A DNA stretch of 30,613 nt from Chara braunii (taxonomy: Eukaryota > Streptophyta > Charophyceae > Charales > Characeae): positions 1 to 30,613 of the forward strand of contig BFEA01000571.1 in NCBI GenBank assembly GCA_003427395.1, written 5' to 3'. The translations under genes were made by a program, and so were the position numbers. The notes below the pieces were generated by a model that saw only the letters and a list, made by a program, of their open reading frames with translations, did no database searches and had not been told where the DNA came from. Shown here one piece after another: positions 1 through 9,687 of this stretch (position 1 is its first letter; every line of letters starts with the position of its first letter).

Positions 1-132
1 TGAGAAATTTAATGGTTTCAATCTGCCCTTGTTTTTTCTTTTTCTTTTTATTTTTGCATGTCATCACTGTGTCCGTTTTTTGCTTTTATTCTTTGTTCCG
101 CAAAGTGCGCTCTTTTAGTTTGTAGTGATGTG

Positions 133-136
<4 letters not shown>

Positions 137-181
<45 letters not shown>
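137..181. repeat. (TA)n microsatellite
   Basis: Uninterrupted TA dinucleotide array of about 45 bp. No gene around it; the short ORF running through it is low-complexity and not credible. Confidence 0.95.
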
Positions 182-182
<1 letters not shown>

Positions 183-185
<3 letters not shown>

Positions 186-1030
186 AAAAACGAAAGTAGA
201 ATCAGTCTCCGGGGCTTTAATCACGGACGTTGAAGTTCAACAGAAATCATCCCAAGCTTACCTCCCACAGAATTGCTGACACGGTTCAAATATGAGAAGC
301 GGTTCCCCTCATTAACACTAGGAGGTAATTCCGAAATCAAAGGGTTATGCTGTCCTCCCTCTCAGTTAGGTCCCCATGAGGACTTGCGAAATAACTGTGT
401 TCAGTCCACGCTTCGATCGGGGTTATTCCCTCGGTGGGGAAGTGGAAAGCATCTAATTACAAATCACAGGAGGCTTCAATTCTGAGACCAATAATTAAGA
501 AATATATTATCAATAATAATCGACAATCACTCTCCTACCTTCCCGTTTGCCTGCGAAATGACACTTTCCATTACTGCGCTCGACTGGGCAGTTCGCTAGC
601 AGGCTGATTCGAAGTTTTTGGGCAGCTTGCTAACAGAAGAGACAAATCTTGAGTGTCAGATGGCGTCCCTAGTTAGACGGATTTGGGTACAGTCCAATTC
701 AGAGTTACCAATAATGACCCTGGCCGGGTAGGGCGCAATCGGATGGATTTAGAGTTCCAAATAGCGCGCCCACTCGAGCAACTCACAAGCAAACAGATTA
801 AGATTATCCCAATGACACCCTCTTGATTAGGTAGCTCGTGTGCAAACCGACTCTGAACTCCCAATATTTGACTCAATTGNCTAGTTCTTGATCGGGGAAG
901 TTTTGAATAACTCGCCNGAAATGGGTAGCTCNCAGACAAATTCAGAGTCTCTTACGACGCGTCCGACTGAGCAGTTCACTTTCTTCCGAGTTGCTCAATC
1001 TAGTCAGCAAATCCCAGCAGGAAGATACTT
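183..1030. other. No gene seen; degenerate diffuse repeat
   Basis: No ORF here resembles a protein. Short motifs such as TTCAGAGT and its complement recur at irregular spacing (near 696, 744, 848 and 936), suggesting an old, decayed tandem or dispersed repeat. Three single ambiguous bases lie at 880, 917 and 932, so base quality is poor locally. Confidence 0.4.
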
Positions 1031-1109
1031 GAGTGAAAGATAACGGGGCTCTTCGACATGCCTATGCGTGGCTAGTTTTGACATGGGAGCTAGTTCCCCT
1101 GGNAGGCGT

Positions 1110-1500
1110 CGGGATTCCCTCGCCCCCTCTCTCTCTCTACTTCACTCTCTCTGTCCCTCTTTCTCTCACACTTTCTCTTACTCACACACACACACACACA
1201 CACACATTCTTACCCCCAAGGACGCTCTCTCTCTGTGCTCTCCCTCTGTGCTCTCTCTCTGCTAGCTGACTCTCTAGTTCTGGGACTCAGGCCAGATTAG
1301 GCTCGAACTTGAATGTATCCAGTCACCCACTCAGCTTAGGTATGCGCAGCTGGGATTACACTGTTGTCTCCATCACACACTCTCCCTCATATTTGCCCAT
1401 CTGCACACGCCTGCAGTCTCTCTCTTCCTCACCCACTCTCTCCGCCTGTAGTCCCTCTCTCTCTCTTTCTTCAGCGAGCAGACTTTCTGTATGACTGCGC
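1110..1500. repeat. Pyrimidine-rich low-complexity tract
   Basis: CT-rich tract with an embedded (CA)n run at about 1183-1205 and a single N at 1103. ORFs crossing it are Ser/Leu/His-Thr low complexity and are rejected as genes. Confidence 0.8.
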
Positions 1501-1544
1501 CCGAGTTCTCTCATAAGAACCAATCGTTTTACTGGCAGATTTTA

Positions 1545-1885
1545 AATGGGAGATCAGTGCCCAGTCTTTCCCGTGGATCTAGGCAGCTTTAGCAGACACA
1601 CTAATGTCCAATATTCAAACGCGTTTGAGTTCTGACATCAGCAAAATCAATATCGTATTTCTCCTCGTATGAGGATTGTCGAAACGGGCATTTCAGCGCC
1701 CAATCTCTCACATGTATCTGGGTCTTTTCAGCGGACAGATTCAGATCCAAAATCCAAGAATTCTTTCGAGCACTGACATCAACAAAATCACTCTCGTTTT
1801 TCTCCTCGTATGAGGATTGTCGAAACGGGCTAATCCTTCACATGTATCCGGGTATTTTCAGCAGACAGATTCAGATCCAAACTGT
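1545..1885 (+). repeat. Tandem repeat, 141-bp period
   Basis: The phrase CTCCTCGTATGAGGATTG occurs at 1661 and again at 1802, so the period is 141 bp. The surrounding words (ACATCARCAAAATCA, then CAGCRGACAGATTCAGATCC) recur in the same order. A more diverged partial unit precedes at about 1545-1650, giving roughly 2.5 copies. No coding content. Confidence 0.8.
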
Positions 1886-2149
1886 AGATTGAACTCAAGC
1901 GTTCACGACAGCGGGCGGCTCGCCCATCAGTTTTCCCCTTGAGAACAAGTTGACGAAATTGACTGAACAGCGTAGTGGAGCGCTCTAGCGTACAGATCAT
2001 TGCTCAACGCTCAGACAACGATTTTTCACGCTCCCTCAGGCTAAGCCTACTTTACCTTAGATATCGTCCATGAAGCCGCCTGTGAAGCCGTCTGTGAAAA
2101 AGAAACCTTGTGAAAACGCAGGCGGGGTCGCGCTGTCAGTGATCTCGAA

Positions 2150-2400
2150 ATTCCCAGTATCCATTCTCTCTTCCCTTCCTCTTTCTGTCTCTCTCACTTA
2201 GTCCGCTCTCTACTCTCTCAGTCTGCTGTCTCTCTCTTCCGCTCAGTCCGCTCTCTCTCTCTCTCTCCCTCAGTCCGCTGTCTCTCTCTTCCACTCAGTC
2301 CGCTCTCTCTCTCCTCCACTCAGTCCGCTCTCTCTCTCTCTCTCACTCAGTCCGCTCTCTCTCTCACACTCTGTCCGCTCTCTCTCTCACGCAGTCTCTC
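2150..2400 (+). repeat. CAGTCCGCTCTC minisatellite
   Basis: At least seven copies of a word close to CTCAGTCCGCTCTCTCTC, with variable CT spacers. This is a pyrimidine-rich minisatellite on the + strand. No gene. Confidence 0.85.
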
Positions 2401-3040
2401 ACTCGCAAGTAACCGCCTGAGCGCCGACGCGTCTCCGCCTCGAGCTCGTCTCCCACTCTGCAACTGCTTGACGCTGGGCACACCTGGCATGCAATCCCAT
2501 TCCCTTCACTGTTCTCCCCTATATCCCCTTCAGTCCCATGGTCTGACCGACCAGGGCCTTCTCGGAGTGCAAGTGTGCAGGAAATAGTCTGCCGCGCCAC
2601 GGAGGAAAAAGAAAACAGTGGTACCGGTCTCACAGGCTCGGCGTCCACAGTACCCAGGCATCAGCTTCAGCCCACTGGCGTAGACAGCTCCGACGAGTTT
2701 CGCAATGGATCCGAGCCGAGATAGTCCACTACATCCCCCTCCTTACCACGGGCTTTAGCGGGTCAGTGATATCCGAGCGACTAAGCACCTAGGCCCGTAG
2801 TTTGACGGTGCCAAGTCCCATAGAACCGGAGCAAATGTGGCAATCTCCGACCGATCGCTGGATCAGCGCGCGTAAGTGTCCCAGGCTAGTACACACACGA
2901 AAATAGTGGTACCCCGTTGCGGTGTCCCATGGAACAAGTTGCGGCGTCACCATACCAATTCCGAACCTTGAACTAGCCAACTAGAACTTGTCTCGACGTT
3001 ATATCTCAACAATCCATACCTGTCAATGTCAAACTCGGAT
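2401..3040. other. No gene or repeat recognised
   Basis: Mixed-composition sequence. The ORFs present on either strand are short and show no motif I recognise. Confidence 0.4.
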
Positions 3041-3079
3041 CACTCAGTCAGGCTTGCTGTAATTCTTACCATACCGAAG

Positions 3080-3620
3080 TCGAACCTGATATAACCATCC
3101 GGGGATCCTGTGCCTCGCGCCGTGTCGATACCGATCCAGTACCAAGTCTGAAAATGATGTTGTGGCGTGTACCACGCCAATGCCGAACCAACACCGTACC
3201 TGAAACATGTCGAACACGGCAAGATGCAGCGGCGCGGTAATAGTACCGAACCTGAAGTAAACCGTCGCAATGATCCCGGACCTGAAAATAAATCACCGCA
3301 GAGGTTTCGAAATAAACTGTCATGAGGGCGTCGAACCTGAAACCAAACACCGCGATGCCACCGAACCTGACCAAAACCGAAATCCAGTACCGGGCTGTTG
3401 TGCCATGCGGATGCCGAACCCGTACAATCATGCCATGATAACCTGTCCCGAACCTGATATAGAATGCCGCAACGTTTCCGGACCTGAAAACAAACTGCCG
3501 CCTAGAATAACTATCGTAGTGGCCCTGGTCCTGAGAATAAATCACTGCAGCTGCCCCAAACCTGAAAATAAGTCACCGTAGTGAGACAGCTGTCACCGGG
3601 CTCATACCGTACCTGAAGCA
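3080..3620 (+). repeat. Degenerate ~30-bp tandem repeat (AACCTGAAA word)
   Basis: The word (G/A)ACCTGA recurs at about 3249, 3279, 3334, 3364, 3451, 3481, 3559 and 3610, often exactly 30 bp apart and otherwise near multiples of 28-30. The common spacer resembles ATAAACCGCCGTAATG. ORFs on both strands run through it (for example 3066-3545 on the - strand); they are explained by repetition in a multiple of three, not by a gene. Confidence 0.7.
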
Positions 3621-3699
3621 CGTCAGACACCGTAGGACGTAGCCACTCCGTAACGACCCTCGTATCCGTACCGAACCAAACACCATAGTCGACCCAAGG

Positions 3700-4600
3700 C
3701 AGCACCACCCCATGCTGTCCATGCGACTCCTGCTCTCAGAACATCTCAACTGCGGTAATGTTAGTAATCAAGCTCGCCAGGGAAAGCGTCGCAGGGAACC
3801 TCGACCATCGGCAGTAGTGTTAACTTGTTAAAATCCGGGGAAAATGATCAATCCGGAGTCAGAGCTGATGGCGGGNAATCGAGGCGAAATTAGGCCAATC
3901 TCCCAATGGTCATGGGTTCCCGTCCCTTTCATCGTTTTTCATTATTCTTCCCTTTCCTTAATTCTGTTGTCGGAAATAGTAAATTAATTGTAATTTCCCC
4001 AAAATTAAATTCCGAGAAAATTTAAATAAATGGCCGAATTCCTTTTGTTTTTTTTCTCTTTTACCATTTTTAATCTTTTTCTATGTTTTTAATTTCATTG
4101 TCGGGAACATAAAATAACAAGGGTATTCCCCCTTGAATTAAATGCCGTGAAAAATAAAGAAATTAAGGGATATTATGTTTTTTTCCCTTCTCCCCTACCG
4201 GTCTTAATCCTTCACCCCCTCTTTAATTTTGGTACTAAAATAGACAAAAATTCGAGGCCTCTTTTCGGCCCCGGTCGTACTGTTGCAAAAACGTTGTAGC
4301 GAGGTCAGTTCCGCGATGCCTCTTCGCGATGGGCCAATCCGGGTCTAACCTTCTGAACGACTGGAAATAGCGGTCTCTAGATATGCCGAGTGCGCTTACC
4401 CATCTCACCGTCTTTGAGGGTTAGTTGTAAGGTTCAGTGTGCCCAAAATCAAGGGTGCCCTGAGTTCCCCTAATTTTTGTTGCCTGGTCATACCAGAGTA
4501 CCGTCAAAACACGGACTTGTCCCTGGGCATAAGCCCCAAAACCGTAGATTTCAGGCGGAGCACTGCTTGTGGCCGCCTGGCACCGGTACCGATCGTTTTC
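3700..4600. other. No gene; AT-rich stretch in the middle
   Basis: About 3900-4260 is AT-rich with runs of T and AAATTAA words, without a clear repeat unit. The flanks are of mixed composition. Single N at 3876. No credible coding region. Confidence 0.4.
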
Positions 4601-4606
4601 CCGTGG

Positions 4607-4740
4607 GCGTTGCCTAGACATCTCGGGCGTGGCCTAGACACCTCGGCCGTGGCCCAGCCACGAGCGTGGCCTAGACATCTCGGTCGTGGGCCAGTCACGG
4701 GCGTGGTCTAGACATCTCTGATGTGGCCCAGCCGAGGGCA
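4607..4740 (+). repeat. 37-bp minisatellite followed by poly(A)
   Basis: Units begin GCGTGGCCTAGACATCTCGG at 4627, 4664 and 4701, with a partial unit from 4607 and the start of another at 4738, so the period is exactly 37 bp. The array is interrupted by 28 A (4745-4772), after which a related word (GTGTGGCCCAGC) resumes, so the A-run may be the tail of a small retro-insertion. Confidence 0.85.
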
Positions 4741-4812
4741 TGGGAAAAAAAAAAAAAAAAAAAAAAAAAAAACCCATCTCGGGTGTGGCCCAGCTGAGGG
4801 CGTGAAAAAAAA

Positions 4813-5197
4813 GGGGAAATTTTTTATATGCCCCTAAAAGTTCGATTTATTTGTGGCGTGCCCCTCTAGCGGCCGACTTACTCTGTCGTGCCCCTGGGGC
4901 CTCTGAACTTTCCTTCAGGCCCCTGTAAGTGACGGGTGCAACTTTCCAGCATGCCCCTATGGCCGCTGGTGGGACTCGCAGCTGTTCCCCTGGCCCTCGG
5001 AGGGGAGCTACCCGGGCATACTGGAAATTTGGAACTGGCACCAGTAGGGGCATACTGAACATAGGCCCAAACGAACCAGGGGGTTTTCAGATAACCTCAA
5101 TCATTGTCAGAGGGGCGCGGCAGGGTAAATTGGCCGTCAGAGGGGCACGCCACAAAGAAATCAAACTTTCAGGGGCATATCGAACATTTTCCCCCCC
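4813..5197. mobile_element. Foldback MITE with ~95-bp inverted ends
   Basis: The first and last roughly 95 bp are imperfect inverted copies: the left arm reads GGGGAAAT..., ATATGCCCCTAAAAGTT, TTTGTGGCGTGCCCCTCT; the complement of the right arm reads GGGGAAAATG..., ATATGCCCCTGAAAGTTTG, TTTGTGGCGTGCCCCTCT. The inner part is also palindromic (TTTCCAGCATGCCCC against GGGGCATACTGGAAA), so the whole element could fold on itself. Flanks are A-rich, which hides any target duplication. No ORF with a recognisable domain. Confidence 0.8.
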
Positions 5198-5530
5198 AAA
5201 AAAGGAAAAAAACCAACAACGAGTCCCTGCCTGATTTTGCCAATTACAAACTTCCAACCGTCGGGTAGAACTGCAAAGGTACCTGTTTTTTTCGCAGTTT
5301 TTAACTGCTCTCGGCCGGAACTTGCAGTGTATTGTTATTCCTGCGAATTCTGAACTCCACACCGCACCTGGTCGTAGTTATTTCTTTTCTTTTTGTATCA
5401 TTTTTCTAACTCACAGTTTCATTTCAGGGGTGCCCTTCTTCTGGGTGAAGCCCTGGACCGCCTGCAAATGACCTTTTTCCGGCACCCTACCTTTAATTGG
5501 GTACCCTTGTTTCATGATCTCCATGAAACT
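5198..5530. other. Nothing recognised
   Basis: Mixed sequence between the foldback element and the 185-bp tandem duplication, without ORFs or repeats that I can support. Confidence 0.4.
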
Positions 5531-5555
5531 AGGGTACAAAGATATCATTGACATT

Positions 5556-5679
5556 GGACCTCGCCACACCACTCCTGGAATATGCAAAATGGAGCATGTA
5601 CCTGCTATGCAAACAGAGAAAGGTACACCTGCCACACGTTTTGTGCTTTTCACATTCCGTGAATGGCGTGGCGATGCCC
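5556..5679. mobile_element. GGGGCTCGCCACAC-family MITE, 124 bp
   Basis: Left end GGACCTCGCCACACCACTCC; complement of the right end GGGCATCGCCACGCCATTCA. Both arms continue with GGAATRTG. Flanked by ATT at 5553-5555 and ATT at 5680-5682, a 3-bp target duplication. Non-coding and non-autonomous. Confidence 0.8.
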
Positions 5680-5740
5680 ATTGTATGTTGTATTGGCCAC
5701 AATTCTGTGTGGGTTAGGGTACAGAGATATCACTGACATT

Positions 5741-5864
5741 GGGGCTCGGCACACCACTCGTGGAATATGCAAAATGGAGCATGCATCTTCTGCAAGAACG
5801 TAGAAAGGTACACCTGCCATAGGTTTTGTCCCTTTCACATTCCATGAGTGGTGTGGCGATGCCC
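5741..5864. mobile_element. GGGGCTCGCCACAC-family MITE, tandem copy
   Basis: Second copy in the 185-bp tandem array. Left end GGGGCTCGGCACACCACTCG, complement of right end GGGCATCGCCACACCACTCA. Flanks are ATT and ATG, the duplication having decayed by one base. Same 124-bp length as its neighbour. Confidence 0.8.
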
Positions 5865-6110
5865 ATGGTATGTTGTATTGGCCACAATTCTGTGTGGGGT
5901 AGCTAGTGCATGCTTTTCCAAGGTCATGATTACTCAAGTAATTCACAGTGTGAAACTTTCCCAAGACCCCCTCTGTGGATCTGGAGAGCTGTGTCATTTT
6001 TCAGTCCATTACACTCTTCAGGAAGGGTCCTGGCCAGCAGCTTCATGCTTCAGTCTATGTGCACTCTTCAGGAGGGGTTCATCTCCTTGTCTGATTGTTT
6101 TTTTTTTCCC

Positions 6111-6149
6111 TTTTAGAATTTGTACCAGTTCTCGATTTATGCGTGTCAT
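6111..6149 (-). pseudogene. U6 snRNA 3'-end fragment
   Basis: On the - strand it contains ATGACACGCATAAATCGAGA followed by ACTGGTACAAATT, which is the 3' third of plant U6 snRNA (ATGACACGCATAAATCGAGA then AATGGTCCAAATT). The central AGATTAGCATG and the 5' stem are absent, so this is a truncated retrocopy or repeat component, not a working U6 gene. Confidence 0.75.
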
Positions 6150-7900
6150 TTTTTTATTCCTATTTTTTCAATTTTTTTGAAATCACCCAAGCCCCTTCTA
6201 TTCTGGGGGGCGTCAGTCCGGTTGCTTATCACCGGCAAGCATGAGTACAAGGAAAAAGAATGGAAAAAGAGTCAGCCCAACCCTTGCAGTCACCTACACA
6301 AGGGGGGGCCTGCTGCGAACCAACCCCTTCCCAACCATTGCCTACCTAGGGGGCTTTTGGTGGCCGGGAAGCTTACTGCGTACTGGCAACGCCCAGTCGC
6401 GCAGCAGAAGGGCCCTAGGGAGGACAAGGTGCGGGGGAGGTCATGCTAGCGGCCTGTCAGGCCACAAAACTCACACCTAAGCATAGTCACTCGGATGAGA
6501 AAATCCAAACCACCAACAACCGTCAATACTTGTATTCCTCTCCTCCTTGCATTCGCTCTTCAACCCTTATAAGGGTAGCATACCCTCTCCATGGTCCTAT
6601 CTCCCCTTTCTAGCAATCTCTAAGTTCCGCCCTCACATCCGTTCCACGAGACCTCTGCTGCAGGATATGACAACAGAGGCGTCGTCCTTTTCTTTTTCGC
6701 TCTTTTTTTTTCTGTTAATTTAAATACCAGGTTGTTGTCGCGGTTGGATTCCAGACGTATGACAGTCACCTTTGGCAAATCAGCCATGTGGTAATCCAGA
6801 TGGTCTATAGAGGCCCTCCATTCCTATGAGACTCCCTCCCAACCTTGTGCTCTCATAATTTCTTCCGGGCGCACCCCTACTCGCATGATCCTACCTCTTT
6901 TTTTTTTTTTAACTTCGTATACAGGAAACCTACTTAACGAGGTGGTAAGAGCATCCCCGGTAAGTAGGCCCCATCGTCGAAGGCTCCATCTATTGGTGGG
7001 GAGCTGCATCTGCTGGAAATCGGGTCCAGTGTCCCTGTACAATGATGAGATGTGTATCAGCTGGAAATCGGGTCCAGCGTCCCTATGCAGTGATGTGTGG
7101 TTATCTCCTACTCAGCCTCTAGTACTGTCTATATGTGCTCGTTAGTCAGTATATGTCACATGTTGGGAGAAGCCCATCCACCTAATCTACTGTATCTCAA
7201 TACGAGCTGAGGCATCAAGCCCAATCCTATCAAATTAGTATCAATCAGACCTCAAGACGAAATCATTACCATGATCCTACCTCAGTGTCTACCACTCAGG
7301 ACTATCACCCTCCAGTCATCTCTTGACGGGGTTGACCTGACAGGACAGCAGTTGCAGGTTCCAGTGCTACGCAGAGCCCCACTTACCCTACTCAGCCCTA
7401 ATGAAAGCATAGTCGGACGAACCCTGCCGGATGGGTACTTCGGGCGCTAGGTATAGGCGTTCTCGACAAGTCCCATAGGTGGACATATTCCTGTTCCTAT
7501 TGTTGTGTACATTGCCATTGTTACTGCTGTTGTTATTCTTAGGTGGTTTTTGTTGTTATTGTGATCGTTGTTGGTTGTGAGCTATTTCTTAATGTGGGAG
7601 GCAGGCTATCCACCCTGTTCTAATATCCTTAAGAGAGTGCTCAGCGCAAGATCCCTACTAAGGCCCTCATCCCGGACAGCACCGGTCACAGGTCATCGGT
7701 ACGTACTATCCCCCCCAACTGTTCCTGTTACCTCGACCTCTGCCTGGTCTATATGTCAGATTATCACCTAGGGGACCCTATCTCAGGACTCTCCTACCTA
7801 ATCCCCTTCCAACGGGCTCTTAACCTATCCCACCTCACGGCCCCGCCCCCCGCCAAGCAGAGTCCTGAGGTAAGCAACTCATGTGATCCATCCTACCTTA
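6150..7900. other. No gene supported; small tandem duplication
   Basis: ORFs such as 6241-6480 and 7753-8001 on the + strand have no recognisable motif. A 48-bp direct duplication (CTGGAAATCGGGTCCAG at about 7013 and 7061) is the only structure I see. Confidence 0.4.
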
Positions 7901-7934
7901 ATGCCCCTGTCTGCATCCCATCTGGCACAGATCA

Positions 7935-8000
7935 TATTCAAACACGCAACCTCAACCGTGAAGCCCCCACGTCAAATCCATTGAGCTACTGTGGTGATTA
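7935..8000 (-). repeat. tRNA-like SINE head (degenerate)
   Basis: The - strand reads TAGCTCAATGGATTTG (A-box-like), then TGAGGTTGCGTGTTTGAATA (B-box-like). It resembles the better preserved head at 8215-8301, which shares the word GGTTTGAGGTTGTG. It cannot form a tRNA. Confidence 0.5.
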
Positions 8001-8214
8001 GTCTATTTGTGTGCTATACTGGACCCAAAGACAAATGCACAATCATCTGAGCAACCCACGAACCAAAAACCTTGGGAAAACCCCTCATAGATTAGACCCG
8101 ACATACAACAACCATGGACTGAACCCCTGGGTGGCACAGCCAGTGTCTATAATGCTTACCATGCACCATCCCAAGGGGGCGTGTACAGCTGTGCATCAGT
8201 CAGCGCCTGCCGGT

Positions 8215-8301
8215 GTCCATGTGCGACGGTGCAGGTTTTGAACCCACAACCTCAAACCACAATGCAGATTTCCAGCCGGTGCTCTACCCACTGAGCTAAT
8301 C
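8215..8301 (-). repeat. tRNA-derived SINE head fused to U6
   Basis: The - strand starts GCAGCCGATTAGCTCAGTGG (D-arm and A box intact, GCTC/GAGC pairing) and later has GTGGGTTCAAAACC (B box). The acceptor stem has no partner and the anticodon arm does not fold, so it is a SINE head and not a tRNA gene. It lies directly 3' of a U6 copy in the same orientation, with only an A/T-rich link between them. Confidence 0.65.
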
Positions 8302-8310
8302 GGCTGCACA

Positions 8311-8388
8311 TTTTTTTATGCGTGTCATTCTGGGGGGCATGCTTATCTTCTCTGTATTGTTCCAACTTTAATGGATGTCCCAAGGGAC
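8311..8388 (-). pseudogene. Nearly complete U6 snRNA copy
   Basis: On the - strand: GTCCCTTGGGACATCC (5' stem-loop, shortened), TTGGAACAATACAGAGAAGA, then AAGCATGCCCC and AATGACACGCATAAA. This follows U6 snRNA from its 5' end to about three quarters of its length. The ACAGAGA box is intact. The conserved AGATTAGC is changed to AGATAAGC, the segment between CCCC and ATGACACGC is deleted, and the 3' end runs into A residues and a SINE head. Probably a reverse-transcribed pseudogene. Confidence 0.8.
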
Positions 8389-8451
8389 CTCCTTGCCTGA
8401 TTCTTGACTTTCTCTGTTTGTTGTGGCTCGGTTGTGGGTGATTTCACCAAC

Positions 8452-8546
8452 TGGCCCAGCTGAGTTGGTAGCCCCGTGAGCTGCAACGCACACCTGAGTT
8501 CGAATCCAGATGGAAGTAGATGAATGAAAATAAAAAATAAAAAAAT
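8452..8546 (+). mobile_element. tRNA-derived SINE (family 2)
   Basis: TGGCCCAGCTGAGTTGGTAG (A-box region) followed by GAGTTCGAATCCAGATGGAA (B box and downstream word) and an A-rich end (AAAATAAAAAATAAAA). It shares CCCRTGARCTG and GAATCCAGATG with the copy at 14028. Confidence 0.65.
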
Positions 8547-8586
8547 CCATGATAACGTTCTAAAAATGCACTGAAGAATCTGAAAG

Positions 8587-8588
<2 letters not shown>

Positions 8589-8671
<83 letters not shown>
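8589..8671 (+). repeat. (TC)n microsatellite
   Basis: Pure TC array of about 83 bp. A second (TC)n array of about 63 bp lies at 8814-8876. The sequence between them (near 8718-8795) repeats GATCTGAAGAAACAAGTC-like words also found at 9125. Confidence 0.95.
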
Positions 8672-8674
<3 letters not shown>

Positions 8675-8809
8675 TATTCCTCTTCCTCGCTTCTTTTTCT
8701 ATATCCCCCCACGGATACACTTGATCTGAAGAAACAAGTCCGGCAGTATCACTATTTCAAACTGATCAGAACAGATTCTACACTTGATCTGAAGATGCAT
8801 TCCCATGTA

Positions 8810-8879
<70 letters not shown>

Positions 8880-9114
8880 TTTCAAAAGGACTTTTTTTTT
8901 TCTTGTTTGGTGTGTTTTCCTTTTTTTTTTTCCCTTTTTTTTATGTTTTTTACATTATGCGTTTCCGAAGTGTCATCTCGAATACTGCGTCAGCCGTCCT
9001 TGTTGCACCGACCGGGCTTCCACTCCTGCGACCCCCTAAGGCCGCGGCGCTTTAACGGGTAAGCACTGCGGCCCATGTATGGGCAAGTACTGGTGGTTTA
9101 AGCCAAAAGGCCGA

Positions 9115-9462
9115 GAAAAGGTGTTAATCTGAAGAAACAAGTCTGGCATTGTCACTATTCAAACTGCAAAGGCAAAAAAAACATGAAAGGGCGAAAAGAG
9201 CAGCCACCGAACTCTAAAGGGCAATGGAAGTACCGCGTGCTGCTGTTGGGCCTTCTTCATTCGTTTTCTTTCCCCGTCTGACACCATGGCTGACCCCTGT
9301 AGTTATGACACCCGGCGTGGGCAAAGGCAAGCGGTGCTTTCATTGCCCTTTCAGGTTTGGTGGCGGTTGTTTTTGCCCGTTTGTGTTTTTTTTGCCCATT
9401 GGAAACTATTTGTGACACAAACAGACTTACCCCAACTCTGAAAGATTCTGAAGACACCTTTC
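9115..9462. mobile_element. Foldback MITE-like element, ~350 bp
   Basis: 9171-9237 and 9332-9398 are inverted copies: GGGCAATGGAAGTACCGC on the left answers GCGGTGCTTTCATTGCCC on the right, and the stretch with GGCAAAAAAAACATG answers GTGTTTTTTTTGCC. The outer parts pair more weakly (AAAAGGTGTTAATC against the complement of GAAGACACCTTTCC). No ORF of interest. Confidence 0.65.
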
Positions 9463-9540
9463 CTTTTTTACAGCTTCTGATGAGGTCTATGAGCCAGAGG
9501 CCCAGAACATCATTTCTTTTTCTATATTCTATATATATAT

Positions 9541-9649
9541 CGTCAAATAGAACTGGCCGGTAAACCGTAGGCAGAGAGGGAGAAGAGGACAACAAACGAG
9601 GGGCTGTGACAAACTGTTTCGTCGGAGTTTCACCGACTCATCAGGAGGC
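9541..9649 (-). mobile_element. 109-bp ribozyme-bearing insertion
   Basis: This segment is bounded by a perfect 16-bp direct repeat, TATTCTATATATATAT, at 9525-9540 and 9650-9665, like a target duplication at an AT-rich site. Read on the - strand it begins GCCTC and carries a hammerhead ribozyme core at once. Hammerheads with a very short stem III are known in the terminal regions of Penelope-like retroelements, which are often 5'-truncated. I infer a truncated end of such an element. No reverse transcriptase is present. The TA-rich flank makes the duplication less certain than its length suggests. Confidence 0.6.
9608..9644 (-). ncRNA. Hammerhead ribozyme, minimal stem III
   Basis: On the - strand from 9644: CTGATGA core; stem II GTCGG (9637-9633) pairing perfectly with CCGAC (9625-9621) across a 7-nt loop; GAAA core (9620-9617); stem III ACA/TGT with a 3-nt GTT loop; then C, giving a GUC cleavage triplet with predicted cleavage after 9608. 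All invariant core bases are present. Stem I is the weak point: bases before CTGATGA (GCCTC) and after the GUC site (ACAGCC) do not pair well, so activity in this copy is doubtful. Confidence 0.7.
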
Positions 9650-9650
9650 T

Positions 9651-9655
<5 letters not shown>

Positions 9656-9686
<31 letters not shown>
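9656..9686. repeat. (TA)n microsatellite
   Basis: TA array directly beside the ribozyme-bearing insertion and part of its flanking repeat. Confidence 0.9.

Positions 9687-9687
<1 letters not shown>

Larger units (their letters stand above)
5531..5905 (+). repeat. 185-bp tandem duplication carrying MITEs
   Basis: AGGGTACARAGATATCAYTG starts at 5531 and 5716, and GTATGTTGTATTGGCCACAA follows each MITE copy. Both the MITE and its flanks are duplicated, so the two MITE copies here come from one insertion that was later tandemly copied. About 90% identity by eye. Confidence 0.85.

Noticed and set aside
8215-8301. Functional tRNA gene
   Set aside because: A and B boxes are present but acceptor and anticodon stems do not pair; next to U6 it fits a SINE.
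8311-8388. Active U6 snRNA gene
   Set aside because: Internal deletion, altered AGATTAGC box, lost 3' end; I did not find a plant USE/TATA arrangement upstream on the minus strand.
9476-9500. Second hammerhead core (CTGATGAGG on the + strand)
   Set aside because: No stem II partner and no GAAA at the needed distance.
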